This document shows, in pieces, positions 34,035 to 42,344 of a DNA stretch of 61,758 bases. The notes under the pieces were generated by a model, which was not told where the DNA came from, searched no databases, and saw only the letters and a program-made list of their open reading frames with translations. Location of the stretch: assembly GCF_001895045.1 (NCBI RefSeq), contig NZ_BDAM01000004.1:1-61758 (forward strand), given 5' to 3'. Within the stretch, counting starts at the first letter, position 1. Each line of letters opens with the position of its first letter. The translations under genes and the position numbers were made by a program. Source of the stretch: Rhodococcus coprophilus NBRC 100603. Lineage in GTDB: Bacteria > Actinomycetota > Actinomycetes > Mycobacteriales > Mycobacteriaceae.

Positions 34035-34669
34035 TGTCCGGACACCCCGGATGGCCGGCGCGGCTGGGGCCGCTGCGGGTGGCGGGTGGGCTCGTCACCG
34101 TGCGCTCGCTCAAGCTGCGGGATGCGGCCGCCTGGAGTCGCCTGCGCCTTCGCGATCGCGCGCACCTCGAACCGTGGGAACCAACGGGTGAGTCGCCGTG
34201 GGACATGCGGCATCACATCTCGGTGTGGCCCGGCCTCTATCGCAGTCTGCGTGCCGAGGCACGCAAGGGGCACATGATCCCGATGGCCATCGAACTCGAC
34301 GGCCGATTCTGCGGGCAGATCACGGTGGGGAACATCGTGCGTGGCGCGCTGCGGTCGGCGTGGATCGGCTATTGGGTGGAGAAGGACGTCAACGGCCTGG
34401 GTGTGGCCACTGCGGCGGTCGCGCTGGGCCTGGACCACTGCTTCGGCCCCGTGGGTCTGCACCGGGTCGAGGCGACCGTGCGACCGGAGAATCTGGCGAG
34501 CCGAGCCGTCCTCCAGAATGTCGGATTCCGTGAAGAAGGCCTGCTCCAGCGCTATCTCGACGTGCACGGGCGCTTCCGTGACCATCTGCTGGTGGCGATG
34601 ACTGTCGAAGAGGTTCCCGGTTCGGTCTCCGAGCGCCTCGTACGGAGTGGCCGCGCAACGTGGTCCTGA
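34034..34669 (+). CDS. rimJ: GNAT N-acetyltransferase, RimJ family
   Basis: A 211-residue protein: RDAAAWSRLRLRDRAHLEPW, WIGYWVEKDVNGLGVATAAV (acetyl-CoA loop region) and HRVEATVRPENLASRAVLQNVGFREEGLL are typical of RimJ/RimL ribosomal-protein N-terminal acetyltransferases. The target is inferred. ATG 34034 overlaps the glp stop codon (TGATG), so translation is coupled. Confidence 0.9.
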   Translation: MSGHPGWPARLGPLRVAGGLVTVRSLKLRDAAAWSRLRLRDRAHLEPWEPTGESPWDMRHHISVWPGLYRSLRAEARKGHMIPMAIELDGRFCGQITVGNIVRGALRSAWIGYWVEKDVNGLGVATAAVALGLDHCFGPVGLHRVEATVRPENLASRAVLQNVGFREEGLLQRYLDVHGRFRDHLLVAMTVEEVPGSVSERLVRSGRATWS

Positions 34670-34683
34670 AACGTCGGATCGGT

Positions 34684-34723
34684 GTAACAAATGTAACTCC
34701 GAACCTGAGTGACAATCCTCAGG
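34684..34723. promoter_or_regulatory. GTAAC direct repeat and CCTGAG palindrome upstream of glpR
   Basis: TGTAACAAA and TGTAACTCC are 9-bp direct repeats (GTAAC at 34684 and 34693), reminiscent of MtrA sites. CCTGAG-N8-CTCAGG (34704-34723) follows. They lie about 200 bp before glpR in a 235-bp gap that has no gene. Confidence 0.35.
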
Positions 34724-34904
34724 CTTCCCGTGAATTCTGTGACTAGAGTGAACAATGTGTCACGTGGGGAAGAGTGACTCGAGTGGCTGCAGTAGCCACC
34801 TGAGTCGGCGTTTCTCTACGGGTAATGGTGTGGTTGCCGCTAGCCTGGGATAGGTCGGTGGCGCCGACAGACTGGCAGGTGACGACTGGGAGGAGGGCCG
34901 CCGG

Positions 34905-35822
34905 ATGCCGAATTCACTCCTGTGGATCGGTCTTGTTGCCGTGTGGCTGTTCGTTCTGGTGCCCATGCTGGTCACCAAGCGTCCACGGATCCGGCAGACG
35001 ACCGACGCCGCGCTCGCGACACGGGTTCTGCACCGCGGTGACGACGAGCCGATCGCCCCGAGGGGGCCCGCGGCCGGGCATCGCAGCGACCCGCACTGGC
35101 GTCCGAGTCGTGATCGCACGCAAGGACACCCAGCGGAGGACCGCATGGACACAGACCTCGAGGACAGGCCCGATCTCGACTCACACGACGACTTCGACTC
35201 AGACCACGAACTTGCACACGACCACCGTCCTCAGCGAGCGACCGCACGAGAATTCGTGCCGCAGCGCAGGGGCCGGGGTGGATTCGACCCGCACGCCGAT
35301 GCCGTAGCCAGCGCCCAGCGGTACGACGCCCGTCAACGCACGGTGCTCGCCCTGCTGATCGCCGCAATCCTCACCGCAGCCCTCGCTCTCATCGTGTCGT
35401 CGGTGATGTGGTGGATATGTGGCGCGGCGACCGCCGCGCTCGTCGGCTACCTCTTCTATCTCCGCCGTCAGGTGCAACTCGAGCAGGAGATCCGCTGGCG
35501 CCGGCTCGCACGACTCCAGCGCTCTCGCCTCGGCGTCGAGTCGCGCACCGACGAAGAGCTGCGACTCGTTCCCGAGCGCCTGCGCAGACGCGGCGCCGTG
35601 GTGCTCGAGATCGACGACGAGGATCCCGATTTCGACCACCTGGGCTACTACGTCGACGAGTCGGGCTACATCGACCCGGGATACGAAGAGCCCCGGTACG
35701 GCGCACGGGACTACGACGACCGCAGTTATGAGGACCGCGCGTATGACGACCGGGCTTATGACGAGCGGGGCAGGGACGAACCGCCTCGCGACTACATGGT
35801 TCCCCGCGCGGCGGGACAGTGA
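34905..35822 (+). CDS. glpR: GlpR-like membrane protein (receptor of Glp)
   Basis: A 305-residue protein with an N-terminal TM (residues 4-22, SLLWIGLVAVWLFVLVPML), a charged cytoplasmic linker rich in His/Asp/Arg, a pair of TM segments (about 147-188: TVLALLIAAILTAALALIVS and MWWICGAATAALVGYLFY), then a charged C-terminus with Tyr/Asp repeats (YDDRSYEDRAYDDRAYDE). This matches Rv0996 and GlpR, the membrane receptor that recruits Glp to the divisome in Corynebacterium; function is inferred from order and topology. Confidence 0.8.
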   Translation: MPNSLLWIGLVAVWLFVLVPMLVTKRPRIRQTTDAALATRVLHRGDDEPIAPRGPAAGHRSDPHWRPSRDRTQGHPAEDRMDTDLEDRPDLDSHDDFDSDHELAHDHRPQRATAREFVPQRRGRGGFDPHADAVASAQRYDARQRTVLALLIAAILTAALALIVSSVMWWICGAATAALVGYLFYLRRQVQLEQEIRWRRLARLQRSRLGVESRTDEELRLVPERLRRRGAVVLEIDDEDPDFDHLGYYVDESGYIDPGYEEPRYGARDYDDRSYEDRAYDDRAYDERGRDEPPRDYMVPRAAGQ

Positions 35823-35856
35823 TTCCGCCGTCACGCGCAGCGATCCGACAGCAGGC

Positions 35857-35887
35857 AAGGGCTCGCACCACTACGGTGCGGGCCCTT
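35857..35887 (+). terminator. glpR terminator
   Basis: AAGGGCTCGCACC pairs with GGTGCGGGCCCTT over 13 bp (one T-G wobble), with ACTAC loop and a short T run, 35 bp after the glpR stop. Confidence 0.75.
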
Positions 35888-35956
35888 TCGCTACGGTCCG
35901 AAAACATCTCCAACCTGCATCGATGTAGCGATTTCGTTTTGCGCCGGGAGGTTTGC

Positions 35957-35962
35957 TAAGGT
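35957..35962 (+). promoter_or_regulatory. -10 hexamer of the tRNA-Ala gene
   Basis: TAAGGT within TTTGCTAAGGT, about 30 bp before the mature tRNA 5' end. Confidence 0.45.
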
Positions 35963-35990
35963 TTCCGAGTCGGTTCCGTCAGGAACCTAC

Positions 35991-36066
35991 GGGGCTGTGG
36001 CGCAGTTGGTAGCGCGCTTCGTTCGCATCGAAGAGGTCAGGGGTTCGATTCCCCTCAGCTCCACCA
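35991..36066 (+). tRNA. tRNA-Ala (anticodon CGC)
   Basis: A 76-nt cloverleaf. The acceptor stem GGGGCTG/CAGCTCC contains the G3-U70 pair that identifies alanine tRNA. The D arm is GCGCAGTTGGTAGCGC, the anticodon stem CTTCG/CGAAG with loop TTCGCAT gives anticodon CGC (codon GCG), and the T arm contains GGTTCGATTCC. The CCA end is encoded. Confidence 0.97.
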
Positions 36067-36072
36067 CGAGTT

Positions 36073-36112
36073 CGACGAATGCGGTCTTCCCTTCGGAAGG
36101 CCGCATTCGTCG
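36073..36112 (+). terminator. tRNA terminator hairpin
   Basis: CGACGAATGCGGTCTTCC pairs with GGAAGGCCGCATTCGTCG (18 bp, one wobble) around CTTC, followed by TTT. Confidence 0.85.
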
Positions 36113-36182
36113 TTTCCGGTGGGCAGGATTCGACCCGCTCCAGTGGGTAGCGAGGCCCACTTGAAACGTTCAGACTGGATCC

Positions 36183-36338
36183 ATGGACCAGAGGATGAGT
36201 GATGACGAACTTCGCCGCGCCATCCGGGTGCTGCGCGAACGCGCAGACCTCGCGCGCAGCGAAGGTCGCACCGAAGACAACGCGACCATCGAGAAGACCA
36301 TCCAGCACTACCAGGAGGAAATGGCCCAGCGTCTCTGA
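36183..36338 (+). CDS. Small helical protein of 51 residues
   Basis: Starts MDQRMSDDELRRAIRVLRER and ends YQEEMAQRL. It is strongly charged, with a regular amphipathic pattern that predicts one or two helices. Codon bias is good. A second ATG at 36195 (MSDDEL) is also plausible; neither has a strong ribosome-binding site. It lies between the tRNA terminator and the SDR gene. Family not recognised. Confidence 0.6.
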   Translation: MDQRMSDDELRRAIRVLRERADLARSEGRTEDNATIEKTIQHYQEEMAQRL

Positions 36339-36419
36339 GCGTTGGCGCCACTGAATGCGACATATCCGGGTGCCGGGGTTTCAGCACGTCGACTCGGCAC
36401 CGAATCGTGCCGTGGCCGT

Positions 36420-36425
36420 TAGTGT
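36420..36425 (+). promoter_or_regulatory. -10 hexamer for leaderless SDR gene
   Basis: TAGTGT ends 6 nt before the ATG at 36432, with no Shine-Dalgarno. Confidence 0.5.
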
Positions 36426-36431
36426 GTCGCC

Positions 36432-37307
36432 ATGGCGATCACTGATCTGCGCGGCACCAAGTTTCTCGTGACCGGCGCCGCGAGCGGTATCGGGCGCGCC
36501 CTGGCACTACAGGCCGCCGGTGAGGGCGCAGAACTCGTCCTCACAGACCTCTCGGCCGACGGCCTCGCGGAGGTGGTGCGGCAGGTCGAGGACGGTGGCG
36601 GCGCGGTGCTGCACTCCGCTGCCCTCGACATCGCCGACTACGACGCAGTTGCCTCGTTCGCCTCCGACGTCCACGCACGGTGCGGATCGCTCGACATCGT
36701 GGCCAATGTCGCGGGGGTGTCGGTCTGGGGAACCGTCGATCGCCTCGAGCACAAGCACTGGCGGCAGATGGTCGACGTCAACCTCATGGGTCCCATCCAT
36801 GTGATCGAAAGCTTCGTGCCGCCGATGATGAAAGCGGGACGAGGTGGGCATCTCGTCAACGTCTCGTCTGCCGCGGGACTGTTGGCACTGCCGTGGCATT
36901 CGGCGTACAGCGCGAGCAAGTTCGGGCTGCGCGGAGTGTCGGAGGTGCTTCGGTTCGATCTGAAGCGCGACGGGATCGGCGTGTCGCTCGTGGTGCCGGG
37001 TGCGGTACGGACACCGCTGGTCGACAGCGTCCAGATCGTGGGCGTCGACCGCGATCGTCCTGAGGTCCGGGAGATCACCGAACGCTTCGTCGCGCACGCG
37101 GCCTCACCCGAGAAGGTGGCCCGGTGCATCGTCGCGGGCATCAAGAAGAATCGGTTCCTGGTCTACACGTCCTTCGACACGCGGTTCGGTTATTGGTGGG
37201 CGCGCAAGTTCGCGCCTCCCTACAACCTGGTCATGCAGGCCGCCAACGACTACTTCCGTCGCGTCGTCACCCCTCGCGCCTCAGCTCGGCGCGCAGATGG
37301 TGGGTGA
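36432..37307 (+). CDS. Short-chain dehydrogenase/reductase
   Basis: A 291-residue classical SDR: the NAD(P)-binding glycine motif VTGAASGIGRALA, the NVAG-type motif IVANVAGVSVWG, the catalytic Ser in VNVSSAAGLLALP and YSASK (catalytic Tyr-x-x-x-Lys). The C-terminal extension (FGYWWARKFAPPYNLVMQ) is hydrophobic and typical of mycobacterial-type SDRs that act on lipids or steroids. The substrate is unknown. Its last 41 bp overlap the convergent nitrobindin-like gene. Confidence 0.88.
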   Translation: MAITDLRGTKFLVTGAASGIGRALALQAAGEGAELVLTDLSADGLAEVVRQVEDGGGAVLHSAALDIADYDAVASFASDVHARCGSLDIVANVAGVSVWGTVDRLEHKHWRQMVDVNLMGPIHVIESFVPPMMKAGRGGHLVNVSSAAGLLALPWHSAYSASKFGLRGVSEVLRFDLKRDGIGVSLVVPGAVRTPLVDSVQIVGVDRDRPEVREITERFVAHAASPEKVARCIVAGIKKNRFLVYTSFDTRFGYWWARKFAPPYNLVMQAANDYFRRVVTPRASARRADGG

Positions 37308-37752
37308 GGGGAGTGTCGGCGTGCGCCATCCAGAGGTCGTAGCGGAGCGTGTCGCCGTCGAGGACGAATCGTCGTTTCAGCTCATGGACGGGCTTCGCGT
37401 CCGGCGACCGTTCGAACACCGCGGGTGTGAAGTCGAGCACGCCCTGCGACAGCTGAGAGCGCTGGATTTCGACGAAACCGGTGGGCTGTGAGATGAGGAA
37501 TTCGACATCATTGCCGGTCCGGCGCAGGTAGCCGTTCTCGGTGTGCAACGGACGCCCCTCGTCGCGATGTTTCGTGCGGCTGACGTACATGAGGAATGGC
37601 TTGCCGGGCAACGGCATCAGTTCGATCGTCTCGGTGTAGGCGAAGTCGTCGATGGTGGGATAGTGACCTTCTCCTTCTCCGGTCCAGCGACCGGCGAACG
37701 GTGCCAGTTCGCCCAGCGGATCGGGAGAGTCCTGGGACGCGGTTTGTGACAC
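37267..37752 (-). CDS. Nitrobindin-like heme/fatty-acid-binding beta-barrel protein
   Basis: A 161-residue protein with the nitrobindin/THAP4-like signature FAGRWTGEGEGHYPTI, followed by beta-rich segments (TIELMPLPGKPFLMYVSRT, TENGYLRRTGNDVEFLISQP, RRFVLDGDTLRYDLWMA). Nitrobindins are ten-stranded barrels binding ferric heme and metabolising nitric oxide or peroxynitrite; function here is inferred. GTG 37752 is chosen because AGGAGG lies 6 nt upstream. The 3' end overlaps the SDR gene by 41 bp. Confidence 0.83.
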   Translation of the reverse strand: MSQTASQDSPDPLGELAPFAGRWTGEGEGHYPTIDDFAYTETIELMPLPGKPFLMYVSRTKHRDEGRPLHTENGYLRRTGNDVEFLISQPTGFVEIQRSQLSQGVLDFTPAVFERSPDAKPVHELKRRFVLDGDTLRYDLWMAHADTPLTHHLRAELRREG

Positions 37753-37826
37753 GGGTGGCCTCCTGCTCACGACGGATACGTTCGTGTGATCCTCCCACCG
37801 GCCGCGCCGAACCTGTCCGCACTCGC

Positions 37827-37832
37827 TAGATT
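37827..37832 (+). promoter_or_regulatory. -10 hexamer for leaderless arcA
   Basis: TAGATT ends 6 nt before the ATG at 37839. The intervening CGGAGC also holds GGAG, so a short leader cannot be excluded. Confidence 0.4.
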
Positions 37833-37838
37833 CGGAGC

Positions 37839-39053
37839 ATGAATGCTCCGTTGGGTGTCGATTCCGAAGTCGGTGCACTCCGGGCGGTGATGTTGCACCG
37901 GCCGGGTGCGGAACTCGAGCGACTCACCCCGCGGAACAACGACCAACTGCTGTTCGACGCACTGCCCTGGGTGGCGCGCGCCCAAGAAGAGCACGACGCG
38001 TTCGCCGAAGTGCTGCGTGGCCGCGGTGTCGAGGTGCTCCTGCTGGCCGATCTGCTGACCGAGACGCTCGAGGTGAGTGGGGCGGCGCGGGTCCAGAGTA
38101 TTTCCAGTGCCGTCGATCCGCGTCGTCTCGGGCACCCGCTGGCGGAAGAACTCGCAGCGCACCTACGCGCGGTGCCCGCCCCCGACCTCGCCCGCATACT
38201 CATTGCCGGCATGACGTTCGACGAACTCCCCGCGGAAGGGCTGGACGTCGCGCCGTCGCTGGTGCGGCTGATGCACTACGGGGGGGATTTCGCGATCGAG
38301 CCGCTTCCGAATCTGCTCTTCACCCGCGACTCGTCGTTCTGGATCGGCCCGCGGGTCGCGATTCCGTCGCTCGCCCTGCCGGCCCGGCGCCGGGAAACCA
38401 ACCTCACCGACCTCATCTACGCGTTCCATCCCAAGTTTCTCGGTGTGCGACGTGCCTACGAATCGCACACCGCTCCGGTGGAGGGTGGCGACGTGTTGTT
38501 GCCGGCCCCCGGCGTCATCGCCGTGGGAGTCGGGGAGCGTACGAGTCCTGCGGGAGCGGAAGCTCTCGCGCGCAGTGCCTTCGAAGACGGAATCGCGCAC
38601 ACGGTCCTTGCGGTGCCGATCGCTCAGCAGCGCGCGTCGATGCATCTCGACACGGTGTGCACGATGGTCGACGTCGACGCGGTCGTCATGTATCCGGCCG
38701 TTCGGGAAACCTTGCAGGCCTTTACTATTCGTAAGAACGGCGCCGGTGGGGTCCGGATATCCGGGCCGCGGCCCTTCCTCGAGGCCGCAGCCGACGCCAT
38801 GGGCATCGAGAAGATACGGGTGATCGACACCGGCCTCGATTCCGTGGTGGCCGAGCGGGAGCAGTGGGACGACGGCAACAACACGCTGGCCGTGGCTCCC
38901 GGGGTCGTCGTCGCGTACGAACGCAACGTCGAAACCAACACGCGCCTCGAGGATTCCGGTATCGAAGTGCTGCGGATCGCCGGGTCGGAGCTGGGCTCCG
39001 GCCGCGGCGGCCCGCGATGCATGTCGTGCCCGCTGTCACGAGCGCCCGTGTAG
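37839..39053 (+). CDS. arcA: Arginine deiminase
   Basis: A 404-residue guanidino-group hydrolase: [21 protein letters not shown], the substrate region [12 protein letters not shown] (with FTRD), the VEGGDVLL motif, [10 protein letters not shown] (catalytic His/Asp region) and the catalytic Cys near residue 394 in [12 protein letters not shown]. It converts arginine to citrulline and ammonia. No arcB or arcC is next to it, so it probably works in arginine use or pH homeostasis. It corresponds to Rv1001. Confidence 0.95.
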   Translation: MNAPLGVDSEVGALRAVMLHRPGAELERLTPRNNDQLLFDALPWVARAQEEHDAFAEVLRGRGVEVLLLADLLTETLEVSGAARVQSISSAVDPRRLGHPLAEELAAHLRAVPAPDLARILIAGMTFDELPAEGLDVAPSLVRLMHYGGDFAIEPLPNLLFTRDSSFWIGPRVAIPSLALPARRRETNLTDLIYAFHPKFLGVRRAYESHTAPVEGGDVLLPAPGVIAVGVGERTSPAGAEALARSAFEDGIAHTVLAVPIAQQRASMHLDTVCTMVDVDAVVMYPAVRETLQAFTIRKNGAGGVRISGPRPFLEAAADAMGIEKIRVIDTGLDSVVAEREQWDDGNNTLAVAPGVVVAYERNVETNTRLEDSGIEVLRIAGSELGSGRGGPRCMSCPLSRAPV

Positions 39054-39076
39054 TCCCCGGGGCCGTCGGCGGCTCG

Positions 39077-39424
39077 TCAGAGGATCTCGCGTACCCGGTC
39101 GATCGGGCGCGCAAGGACGGTGCCCTTGTCGGTGACCACCAGCGGCCGCTCGATGAGGATCGGATTCTCCACCATTGCGGTGAGCAGATCCTCCTCCGAG
39201 GCGTCGGCGAGACCGAGTTCCTTGTACAGCGCCTCCTTCGAGCGGACAGCTTCGCTGGGCTTCAGCCCGGCGTCGGCGAGCAGTGCCGTCAGTTCCTCCC
39301 GCGAGGGCGGAGTATCGAGATACTTGACGACAGTGGGCTCGATGCCCGATTCCTGCAACAGCTTCAAGGTGTTCCGGGACGTGCTGCACCGGGGATTGTG
39401 ATAGATCGTCGCGTGGGTTGCCAT
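39077..39424 (-). CDS. arsC: ArsC/Spx-family glutaredoxin-type arsenate reductase-like protein
   Basis: A 115-residue thioredoxin-fold protein starting MATHATIYHNPRCSTSRNT with the reactive Cys13 in CSTSRNT, followed by TPPSREELTALLADAG, ENPILIERPLVV (cis-Pro and Arg-rich anion site) and VLARPIDRVREIL. This is the E. coli ArsC group, which reduces arsenate with glutaredoxin, but YffB-like relatives have unknown substrates and no ars operon is nearby. It is convergent with arcA, 23 bp apart. Confidence 0.85.
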   Translation of the reverse strand: MATHATIYHNPRCSTSRNTLKLLQESGIEPTVVKYLDTPPSREELTALLADAGLKPSEAVRSKEALYKELGLADASEEDLLTAMVENPILIERPLVVTDKGTVLARPIDRVREIL

Positions 39425-39547
39425 GGCTCGATTCTGCACTGCCTATCGTCCGCAGGAACTGCCGGTTTGGGTGCGGTCGCCGTGGCGCTCTACGATTCCG
39501 CGGTCACAACCGTGCACACAGGATCATCGGAAAGGCGTGCGGGACAC

Positions 39548-40033
39548 ATGCTCAAAGGCTTCAAGGACTTCCTGCTGCGCGGAAACGTCATCGAACTGGC
39601 CGTCGCCGTGGTGGTGGGCGCCGCGTTCACCGCGATCGTGACCGCATTCACCTCGAACATCATCAACCCGCTCATCGCGGCGGTGGGTGGCGACAACGAG
39701 ATGGGTTTCGGATTCCGGGTCATCCCGTCGAACGACGCCACCTTCATCGACATCGGAGCGGTGATCGCGGCGGGAATCAATTTCTTCATCATCGCCGCCG
39801 TCGTGTACTTCGTCCTGATTCTTCCGGTCAACCTTGCCAAGGCACGCTTCGCGCCGGACAAGGAACCCGCGGACGAACCCCTGAGCGAGACCGATCTGCT
39901 GATCCAGATCCGCGACCTGCTCGAGACAGGGACGTACAGGCAGGGAAAGGACAATTCGCTCGAGCAGGACGATTCGCCGTCGCGGGACGACAACGCATCG
40001 CCGAGTGGTGCTACGAGGGTGAACGCCGGTTAG
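39548..40033 (+). CDS. mscL: Large-conductance mechanosensitive channel MscL (copy 2)
   Basis: A 161-residue protein starting MLKGFKDFLLRGNVIELAVAV, nearly identical to copy 1 through TM1 and TM2 (AAGINFFIIAAVVYFVLILP). It differs in the periplasmic loop (GFGFRVIPSNDATFIDIG) and has a longer polar C-terminus after LLIQIRDLLETG (Asp/Ser/Asn-rich). It is a tension-gated channel; the different loop and tail may shift gating. It is a paralogue 10 kb away from copy 1 and in the opposite orientation. Confidence 0.93.
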   Translation: MLKGFKDFLLRGNVIELAVAVVVGAAFTAIVTAFTSNIINPLIAAVGGDNEMGFGFRVIPSNDATFIDIGAVIAAGINFFIIAAVVYFVLILPVNLAKARFAPDKEPADEPLSETDLLIQIRDLLETGTYRQGKDNSLEQDDSPSRDDNASPSGATRVNAG

Positions 40034-40069
40034 CTCTCCGTTGTGGCCGTGACGGCAGGGAAGCGCTGC

Positions 40070-40075
40070 TAGCCT
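40070..40075 (+). promoter_or_regulatory. -10 hexamer for leaderless GntR gene
   Basis: TAGCCT ends 6 nt before the ATG at 40082; no Shine-Dalgarno. Confidence 0.5.
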
Positions 40076-40081
40076 GCGAAG

Positions 40082-40444
40082 ATGCTCGATATCGTCATCG
40101 ACCACGACTCGGCGGTCCCGCCCTTCGAGCAACTTCGCCGACAGATCGTCGAACTCGTGCGCCGCGGTGACCTCATCTCCGGCACGAAACTGCCCACGGT
40201 CCGCGGGTTCGCGGAGACCCTCGGCATCGCACCCAACACCGTCGCCAAGACGTACCGGGAACTCGAGCAGTCGGGCGTACTGGAGACGAAGGGCAGGGGA
40301 GGTACCTTCGTCGCGGCGAACGGCGATCCGACACGAATCGGCGCCCAGCGCGCGACGAGCGAGTACGTCGCCACGGTTCGTGCACTCGGTATCACCGACG
40401 AGGAAGTCCTGGCGCTGGTCGGGGCCGCTCTCCGCGCCGGCTGA
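40082..40444 (+). CDS. Short GntR-family (YtrA-type) transcriptional regulator
   Basis: A 120-residue regulator consisting of the N-terminal winged helix (PPFEQLRRQIVELVRRGDLISG, LPTVRGFAETLGIAPNTVAKTY) and a short C-terminal helix pair (TDEEVLALVGAALRAG), the size of the YtrA subfamily. Such regulators usually control adjacent ABC transporters, but here the neighbours are mscL and a BCCT transporter, so the target is unclear. Its own promoter would make a leaderless message. Confidence 0.87.
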   Translation: MLDIVIDHDSAVPPFEQLRRQIVELVRRGDLISGTKLPTVRGFAETLGIAPNTVAKTYRELEQSGVLETKGRGGTFVAANGDPTRIGAQRATSEYVATVRALGITDEEVLALVGAALRAG

Positions 40445-40572
40445 CGGTTCATCCGTGACGCGCAAAGGTAGAACGGATAAAAGGTGCAGGTCAGGCGATC
40501 TCGGATATTGCGGTGACCGAACAGTTCTTCGAAAGCACCTCGCAACCTGGCGGACCTTGCAAAGTTTGACCA

Positions 40573-42177
40573 ATGAGCGTGCCTCCTGATCGGCTCGTGC
40601 CCGGAGCGTCTCCGGAATCGAGCCTCGTCTCTTCGCCGGATGCCGTCTCGCGTCCGCCCCGTACCGACCGCGTCGTCTTCGGCGTAGCCGCCGGACTGGT
40701 CCTCGCGATCGTGCTGTGGGGCCTGCTGGACACCGGGAGTTTCGACAGGATCACGGCGGACGTTCTGGACTGGATCGTCGTCGAGCTCGGCTGGCTGTAC
40801 GTCCTGGCGGCAAGCGCATTCGTGTTCTTCGTCCTGTGGCTCGCACTGAGCAAGTACGGGCGGATCCCACTCGGGCAGGACGGAGAAAAGCCAGAGTTCC
40901 GAACCGTCAGCTGGATCGCGATGATGTTCAGTGCGGGCATGGGTATCGGCCTGATGTTCTTCGGCGTCGGCGAACCACTGAGCCACTACGTCGACGAGCC
41001 TCCGGGCACCGTCGGCGGAACGGGTGTCGCGATGGCGACCGCGATGTTCCATTGGGGCCTGCATCCGTGGGCCATCTACGCGGTGGTCGGACTCGCCATC
41101 GCCTACGGAACATTCCGGCGAGGGCGCAGACAACTCATCAGCGCCGCTTTCATTCCTCTACTCGGTCGTCGCGCGGAAGGGCCGATCGGAAAGTTCATCG
41201 ATATTCTCGCCCTGTTCGCCACGCTCTTCGGCACTGCGGCGTCGCTCGGCCTCGGCGCGCTGCAGATCGGGTCGGGATTCGAGATCAACGGTTGGCTCGA
41301 GACGGCCGGCGTTGCTCTCCTCGTCGGGATCGTTGCGATCCTGACGCTCGCGTTCATCGGGTCGGCAGTGTCGGGAGTCGCCAAGGGCATCCAGTGGTTG
41401 TCGAACATCAACATGGTTCTCGCGGTGATTCTCGCGCTCTTCGTATTCGTGTTCGGCCCGACGGTGTTCATCCTCAATCTGATCCCGACCACCCTCGGCG
41501 CCTATGCCTCGGACTTCGCCCAGATGTCGGCCCGCACCGCCGCATCCAACGGTCCGGCCGGAGAGTGGCTCTCGAGCTGGACGATCTTCTACTGGGCGTG
41601 GTGGGTGTCGTGGGCACCGTTCGTCGGGATGTTCCTCGCCCGTATCAGTCGCGGCCGCACCATCCGGCAGTTCGTGGTCGGCGTGATGCTCGTCCCGAGC
41701 CTCGTCAGTCTCCTGTGGTTCGCCATCTTCGGGGGCGCGGCGATCAGGCAACAGGAGGACGGCTTCGACCTTGCGGGCGCAGAAAATGTGGAGGGCCAAC
41801 TCTTCGGCATGCTCGGCAATCTTCCTCTTGTCGGAGTGTCCACCGTCGTCGTCATGCTGCTCGTATCGATCTTCTTCGTCTCCGGTGCGGATGCGGCGTC
41901 GATGGTCATGGGCAGTCTCACCCAACGCGGGACGCTGCGGCCGAGTCCCTGGATCGTGGTGTTCTGGGGCGCGCTCACCGGTGGTGTCGCCGCGCTGCTG
42001 CTCTGGACCGGAGGTTCCGACGCGCTCAATGCGCTCCAGACGATGACGATCATCGCGGCGGTGCCGTTCGTGGTGGTCATGATCGGTCTGTGCGTGTGCT
42101 TGTATCGCGACCTGTCGACCGATCCGCTCATCACCGGGACCCGTCGCCCGCGGCGGACGTTGTACCAGGTGAAATGA
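40573..42177 (+). CDS. BCCT-family transporter (betaine/choline/carnitine)
   Basis: A 534-residue, 12-TM protein. The sodium-site motif GMGIG (FSAGMGIGLMFFGVGEP) is in TM3, the BCCT signature FYWAWWVSWAPFVGMFLARIS in TM8, and the substrate-box Trp residues are present. GMGIG is the pattern of Na+-coupled betaine transporters such as BetP, so glycine betaine uptake is the best guess. N- and C-terminal cytoplasmic regions are short (the C-tail ends TLYQVK), so BetP-like osmosensing through a long C-terminal helix may be absent. The likely role is osmoprotection together with MscL. Confidence 0.9.
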   Translation: MSVPPDRLVPGASPESSLVSSPDAVSRPPRTDRVVFGVAAGLVLAIVLWGLLDTGSFDRITADVLDWIVVELGWLYVLAASAFVFFVLWLALSKYGRIPLGQDGEKPEFRTVSWIAMMFSAGMGIGLMFFGVGEPLSHYVDEPPGTVGGTGVAMATAMFHWGLHPWAIYAVVGLAIAYGTFRRGRRQLISAAFIPLLGRRAEGPIGKFIDILALFATLFGTAASLGLGALQIGSGFEINGWLETAGVALLVGIVAILTLAFIGSAVSGVAKGIQWLSNINMVLAVILALFVFVFGPTVFILNLIPTTLGAYASDFAQMSARTAASNGPAGEWLSSWTIFYWAWWVSWAPFVGMFLARISRGRTIRQFVVGVMLVPSLVSLLWFAIFGGAAIRQQEDGFDLAGAENVEGQLFGMLGNLPLVGVSTVVVMLLVSIFFVSGADAASMVMGSLTQRGTLRPSPWIVVFWGALTGGVAALLLWTGGSDALNALQTMTIIAAVPFVVVMIGLCVCLYRDLSTDPLITGTRRPRRTLYQVK

Positions 42178-42344
42178 GTGCGCGCGGCCTCGTCGGCTGC
42201 GGCAGTGGTGTCCATCTGCCTACCGGCGCGCGTCGCTGACCCCGGAGTAACGAGTCGCAAGATCATCCGCGCGCCTGCCCGGACATATCCGCGGCCCGCA
42301 GTACCGTGTCCGCTGCCCGCCTTTGCTCTTCGAGAGGAGTGCGC

